This document shows, one piece after another, positions 11,093 through 15,960 of a stretch of DNA of 15,960 bases. Each line of letters opens with the position of its first letter. Position 1 is the stretch's first letter. This DNA comes from Saccoglossus kowalevskii. Lineage: Eukaryota; Hemichordata; Enteropneusta; Harrimaniidae. The position numbers and the translations under genes are program-made. A model generated the notes under the pieces. That model was not told the origin of the DNA and made no database searches. It saw only the letters and a list, made by a program, of their open reading frames with translations. The stretch is taken from contig NW_003117778.1 in NCBI RefSeq assembly GCF_000003605.2, positions 1 through 15,960 on the forward strand, in the 5' to 3' direction.

Positions 11093-11752
11093 TACTCACC
11101 TGTGTATACACCAAGGGAACACTTATACAATCACACTTACCTTTGTATACACCAAGGGAACACTTATACAATCACACTCACCTTTGTATACACCAAGGGA
11201 ACACTTATCCAATCACACTCACCTGTGTATACACCAAGGGAACACTTATACAATCACACTCACCTTTGTATACACCAAGGGAACACTTATCCAATCATAA
11301 CTCACCTGTGTATACACCAAGGGAACACTTATCCAATCATAACTCACCTGTGTATACACCAAGGGAACACTTATACAATAACACTCACCTGTGTATACAC
11401 CAAGGGAACACTTATACAATCATACTCACCTGTGTATACACCAAGGGAACACTTATACAATCACACTTACCTGTGTATACACCAAGGGAACACTTATACA
11501 ATCACACTCACCTTTGTATACACCGAGGGAACACTTATCCAATCACACTCACCTGTGTATACACCAAGGGAACACTTATCCAATCACACTCACCTGTGTA
11601 TACACCAAGGGAACACTTATCCAATCACACTCACCTGTGTATACACCGAGGGAACACTTATCCAATCACACTCACCTGTGTATACACCAAGGGAACACTT
11701 ATACAATCACACTCACCTGTGTATACACCAAGGGAACACTTATCCAATCACA
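10858..11752. repeat. Segmental copy P11a, partner 14240-15134 (offset 3382)
   Basis: An 895-bp block has one visible difference (C at 11018, A at 14400 giving CACATGTG). It spans the P10 junction (CATACT at 11093, matched at 14475), so the 658-bp event came before this copying, or was copied with it. Confidence 0.82.
11169..11750. repeat. Segmental copy P10b, partner 10511-11092
   Basis: This is the second copy of the close tandem pair. It also lies inside the larger block shared with 14240-15134. Confidence 0.82.
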
Positions 11753-12326
11753 CTTACCTGTGTATACACCGAGGGAACACTTATACAATCACACTCACCT
11801 GTGTATACACCAAGGGAACACTTATACAATCATAACTCACCTGTGTATACACCAAAGGAACACTTATCCAATCACACTCACCTGTGTATACACCAAAGGA
11901 ACACTTATCCAATCACACTCACCTGTGCATACACCAAGGGAACACTTATACAATCATAACTCACCTGTGTATACACCAAAGGAACACTTATCCAATCACA
12001 CTCACCTGTATATACACCAAGGGAACACTTATCCAATCACACTTACCTGTGTATACACCAAGGGAACACTTATACAATCACACTCACCTGTGTATACACC
12101 AAGGGAACACTTATCCAATCACACTTACCTGTGTATACACCAAGGGAACACTTATCCAATCACACTCACCTGTGTATACACCAAGGGAACACTTATCCAA
12201 TCATAACTCACCTGTGTATACACCAAGGGAACACTTATACAATCACACTTACCTGTGTATACACCAAGGGAACACTTATCCAATCACACTCACCTGTGTA
12301 TACACCAAGGGAACACTTATACAATC
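11346..12326. repeat. Segmental copy P7b, partner 3361-4341
   Basis: This is the second copy. Its private change is GTATATACACC near 12010. Confidence 0.8.
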
Positions 12327-12992
12327 ATAATTCACCTGTGTATACACCAAGGGAACACTTATCCAATCACACTCACCTGTGTATACACCAAGGGAACACT
12401 TATACAATCATAACTCACCTGTGTATACACCAAGGGAACACTTATCCAATCATAACTCACCTGTGTATACACCAAGGGAACACTTATCCAATCATAACTC
12501 ACCTGTGTATACACCAAGGGAACACTTATACAATAACACTCACCTGTGTATACACCGAGGGAACACTTATCCAATCACACTCACCTGTGTATACACCAAG
12601 GGAACACTTATCCAATCACACTCACCTGTGTATACACCAAGGGAACACTTATCCAATCACACTCACCTGTGTATACACCGAGGGAACACTTATCCAATCA
12701 CACTCACCTGTGTATACACCAAGGGAACACATTATACAATCACACTCACCTGTGTATACACCAAGGGAACACTTATACAATCATAACTCACCTGTGTATA
12801 CACCAAGGGAACACTTATCCAATCACACTCACCTGTGTATACACCAAGGGAACACTTATACAATCATAACTCACCTGTGTATACACCAAGGGAACACTTA
12901 TCCAATCACACTCACCTGTGTATACACCAAGGGAACACTTATACAATCATAACTCACCTGTGTATACACCAAGGGAACACTTATCCAATCAC

Positions 12993-13590
12993 ACTCACCT
13001 GTGTATACACCAAGGGAACACTTATACAATCATAACTCACCTGTGTATACACCAAAGGAATACTTATCCAATCACACTCACCTGTGTATACACCAAGGGA
13101 ACACTTATCCAATCACACTTACCTGTGTATACACCAAGGGAACACTTATACAATCACACTCACCTGTGTATACACCAAGGGAACACTTATCCAATCACAC
13201 TTACCTGTGTATACACCAAGGGAACACTTATCCAATCACACTCACCTGTGTATACACCAAGGGAACACTTATACAATCATAACTCACCTGTGTATACACC
13301 AAGGGAACACTTATACAATCACACTTACCTGTGTATACACCAAGGGAACACTTATCCAATCACACTCACCTGTGTATACACCAAGGGAACACTTATACAA
13401 TCACACTTACCTGTGTATACACCAAGGGAACACTTATACAATCACACTCACCTGTGTATACACCAAGGGAACACTTATCCAATCACACTCACCTGTGTAT
13501 ACACCAAGGGAACACTTATCCAATCACACTCACCTGTGTATACACCAAGGGAACACTTATCCAATCATAACTCACTTGTGTATACACCAA
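12993..13590. repeat. Segmental copy P8b, partner 3932-4529
   Basis: This is the second copy of the block marked by AAAGGAATA. It continues into a block shared with 9300-10040 (offset 4039). Confidence 0.8.
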
Positions 13591-13661
13591 GGGAACACTT
13601 ATACAATCATACTCACCTGTGTATACACCAAGGGAACACTTATACAATCACACTTACCTGT

Positions 13662-14347
13662 GTATACACCAAGGGAACACTTATCCAATCACACTCACCT
13701 GTGTATACACCAAGGGAACACTTATCCAATCACACTCACCTTTGTATACACCAAGGGAACACTTATCCAATCATAACTCAGCTGTGTATACACCAAAGGA
13801 ACACTTATACAATCACACTCACCTGTGTATACACCAAGGGAACACTTATACAATCATACTCACCTGTGTATACACCAAGGGAACACTTATACAATCACAC
13901 TTACCTTTGTATACACCAAGGGAACACTTATACAATCACACTCACCTTTGTATACACCAAGGGAACACTTATCCAATCACACTCACCTGTGTATACACCA
14001 AGGGAACACTTATACAATCACACTCACCTTTGTATACACCAAGGGAACACTTATCCAATCACACTCACCTGTGTATACACCAAGGGAACACTTATACAAT
14101 CATAACTCACCTGTGTATACACCAAGGGAACACTTATCCAATCATAACTCACCTGTGTATACACCAAGGGAACACTTATCCAATCATAACTCACCTGTGT
14201 ATACACCAAGGGAACACTTATACAATAACACTCACCTGTGTATACACCGAGGGAACACTTATCCAATCACACTCACCTGTGTATACACCAAGGGAACACT
14301 TATCCAATCACACTCACCTGTGTATACACCAAGGGAACACTTATCCA
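13662..14347. repeat. Segmental copy P9b, partner 2090-2775
   Basis: This is the second copy. Its 42-bp run at 14051-14266 matches 12359-12574 (offset 1692). Confidence 0.82.
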
Positions 14348-15134
14348 ATCACACTCACCTGTGTATACACCGAGGGAACACTTATCCAATCACACTCACA
14401 TGTGTATACACCAAGGGAACACTTATACAATCACACTCACCTGTGTATACACCAAGGGAACACTTATCCAATCATACTCACCTGTGTATACACCAAGGGA
14501 ACACTTATACAATCACACTTACCTTTGTATACACCAAGGGAACACTTATACAATCACACTCACCTTTGTATACACCAAGGGAACACTTATCCAATCACAC
14601 TCACCTGTGTATACACCAAGGGAACACTTATACAATCACACTCACCTTTGTATACACCAAGGGAACACTTATCCAATCATAACTCACCTGTGTATACACC
14701 AAGGGAACACTTATCCAATCATAACTCACCTGTGTATACACCAAGGGAACACTTATACAATAACACTCACCTGTGTATACACCAAGGGAACACTTATACA
14801 ATCATACTCACCTGTGTATACACCAAGGGAACACTTATACAATCACACTTACCTGTGTATACACCAAGGGAACACTTATACAATCACACTCACCTTTGTA
14901 TACACCGAGGGAACACTTATCCAATCACACTCACCTGTGTATACACCAAGGGAACACTTATCCAATCACACTCACCTGTGTATACACCAAGGGAACACTT
15001 ATCCAATCACACTCACCTGTGTATACACCGAGGGAACACTTATCCAATCACACTCACCTGTGTATACACCAAGGGAACACTTATACAATCACACTCACCT
15101 GTGTATACACCAAGGGAACACTTATCCAATCACA
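14240..15134. repeat. Segmental copy P11b, partner 10858-11752
   Basis: This is the second copy. It carries the private CACATGTG change at 14400. Confidence 0.82.
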
Positions 15135-15960
15135 CTCACCTGTGTATACACCAAGGGAACACTTATCCAATCATAACTCACCTGTGTATACACCAAGGGA
15201 ACACTTATCCAATCACACTCACCTGTGTATACACCAAGGGAACACTTATACAATCACACTTACCTGTGTATACACCAAGGGAACACTTATACAATCACAC
15301 TCACCTGTGTATACACCAAGGGAACACTTATCCAATCACACTCACCTGTGTATACACCAAGGGAACACTTATCCAATCACACTCACCTGTGTATACACCA
15401 AGGGAACACTTATCCAATCATAACTCACTTGTGTATACACCAAGGGAACACTTATACAATGATACTCACCTGTGTATACACCAAGGGAACACTTATACAA
15501 TCACACTTACCTGTGTATACACCAAGGGAACACTTATCCAATCACACTCACCTGTGTATACACCAAGGGAACACTTATCCAATCACACTCACCTTTGTAT
15601 ACACCAAGGGAACACTTATCCAATCATAACTCAGCTGTGTATACACCAAAGGAACACTTATACAATCACACTCACCTGTGTATACACCAAGGGAACACTT
15701 ATACAATCATACTCACCTGTGTATACACCAAGGGAACACTTATACAATCACACTTACCTTTGTATACACCAAGGGAACACTTATACAATCACACTCACCT
15801 TTGTATACACCAAGGGAACACTTATCCAATCACACTCCCCTGTGTATACTCCAAGGGAAAACTTATACATTCACACTCAGCTTTGTGTACACCAAGGGAA
15901 CACTTATCCAATCATAACTCACCTGTGTATACACCAAGGGAACACTTATCCAATCATAAC
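15060..15960. repeat. Segmental copy P6b, partner 9168-10068
   Basis: This is the second copy. It carries the six clustered substitutions of block D at 15838-15887. The match resumes afterwards, so the cluster arose within this copy after duplication. Confidence 0.85.
15838..15887. repeat. Short patch of clustered substitutions (divergent block D)
   Basis: Against the sister copy 5892 bp upstream (9946-9995), six substitutions fall at 15838 (A to C), 15850 (A to T), 15860 (C to A), 15870 (A to T), 15880 (C to G) and 15887 (A to G). The sequence on both sides matches. Length is unchanged. Confidence 0.85.

Larger units (their letters stand above)
10362..15837. repeat. Near-canonical array section 4
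   Basis: About 133 units close to consensus. One 42-bp oddity at 12710-12751 has an inserted A (ACACATTATAC). Other singletons are GTATATACACC near 12010, AATTCACCTG near 12331 and CACATGTG at 14400. The section is built mostly of blocks shared with other parts of the window (offsets 658, 1692, 3382, 7985, 9061 and 11572). No gene or unique sequence is seen. Confidence 0.9.
1..15960. repeat. 41/42-bp tandem minisatellite/satellite array filling the window
   Basis: About 385-390 head-to-tail units fill the window. Columns are numbered from the G of GTGTATACACC; a clean 41-bp example is 9209-9249. Landmarks in order are the palindrome GTGTATACAC (columns 1-10), CAAGGGAACA (11-20), CTTATCCAATC (21-31) and ACACTCACCT (32-41). 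Variation sits in few columns: 1 G/T, 12 A/G (CCAAGGG or CCGAGGG), 14 G/A (CCAAAGG), 26 C/A (TATCCAAT or TATACAAT), 31 C/A, 33 C/T, 37 C/T, 39 C/G. The 42-bp form has CATAACT. No unique sequence interrupts the array and neither flank is visible. Composition is A14 C13 G5 T9 per unit. It looks like a eukaryotic minisatellite or satellite; I do not recognise a named family or host. Confidence 0.97.

Noticed and set aside
9580-11835. 751-codon open frame as a repeat protein gene
   Set aside because: It is an artefact of a stop-free 41-bp unit read in rotating frames. It starts at GTG, ends at the TAA of a 42-bp unit, overlaps equally long frames and shows no frame-specific constraint.
1-15960. 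CRISPR array
   Set aside because: The period is near CRISPR range, but the whole unit is conserved. There are no unique spacers between repeats, no leader and no cas genes.
1-15960. Bacterial iterons or a plasmid origin
   Set aside because: Iteron arrays are a few short copies beside a rep gene. Here nearly 16 kb is repeat with no gene at all.
1-15960. Telomeric, rRNA, tRNA or transposon sequence
   Set aside because: No TTAGGG-type repeat, no rRNA or tRNA-like segment, no transposase frame, and no terminal inverted or long terminal repeats were seen.
1-15960. CAGCTG E-boxes in about fourteen 42-bp units as a regulatory array
   Set aside because: All derive from one column 39 change carried along in copied blocks. 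A six-base motif is too short to support a claim.
1-15960. Four units (164-165 bp) as a nucleosome-length period
   Set aside because: No four-unit higher-order pattern is visible. The numerical match alone is not evidence.

Overview
The whole window is one tandem-repeat array and holds no recognisable gene. From the first base to the last it is made of about 385-390 head-to-tail copies of a 41-bp unit (exemplar: 9209-9249). Copies differ at only a few diagnostic columns. A common 42-bp form carries a one-base insertion (CATAACT in place of CACACT or CATACT), and a rare 39-bp form lacks two bases. Neither end of the array is visible. The unit is about 44% GC and strongly strand-asymmetric (13 C and 5 G on the + strand). 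Continuous tandem DNA of this length, with segmental duplications layered on it, points to a eukaryotic minisatellite or satellite. I cannot name the species or a known satellite family.

Layout: 1-3157 near-canonical units; 3158-3238 two decayed units; 3239-8920 near-canonical; 8921-9167 six strongly divergent units that partly resemble each other; 9168-10156 near-canonical; 10157-10361 five mildly disturbed units; 10362-15837 near-canonical; 15838-15887 a short patch of six substitutions; then canonical to the end. There is no single higher-order period. Blocks of about 0.5-1.3 kb have been copied within the array at many offsets (4488, 4612, 2840, 1276, 988, 5892, 4039, 7985, 9061, 11572, 1692, 3382 and 658 bp), several with 0-3 visible differences.

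The long + strand reading frames (up to 751 codons) are artefacts. A 41-bp unit without stops is read in all three frames in rotation, so three units make a 41-residue pseudo-repeat. Frames begin at GTG in the unit and stop only at the TAA of 42-bp units. The most thought-provoking feature lies on the minus strand. Almost every unit carries a full match to the metazoan 5' splice-site consensus (MAG|GTRAGT), and the commonest variants near it fall on the M and R positions, which the consensus leaves degenerate. Whether this array is transcribed, and whether this is more than an amplified coincidence, cannot be decided from sequence alone.
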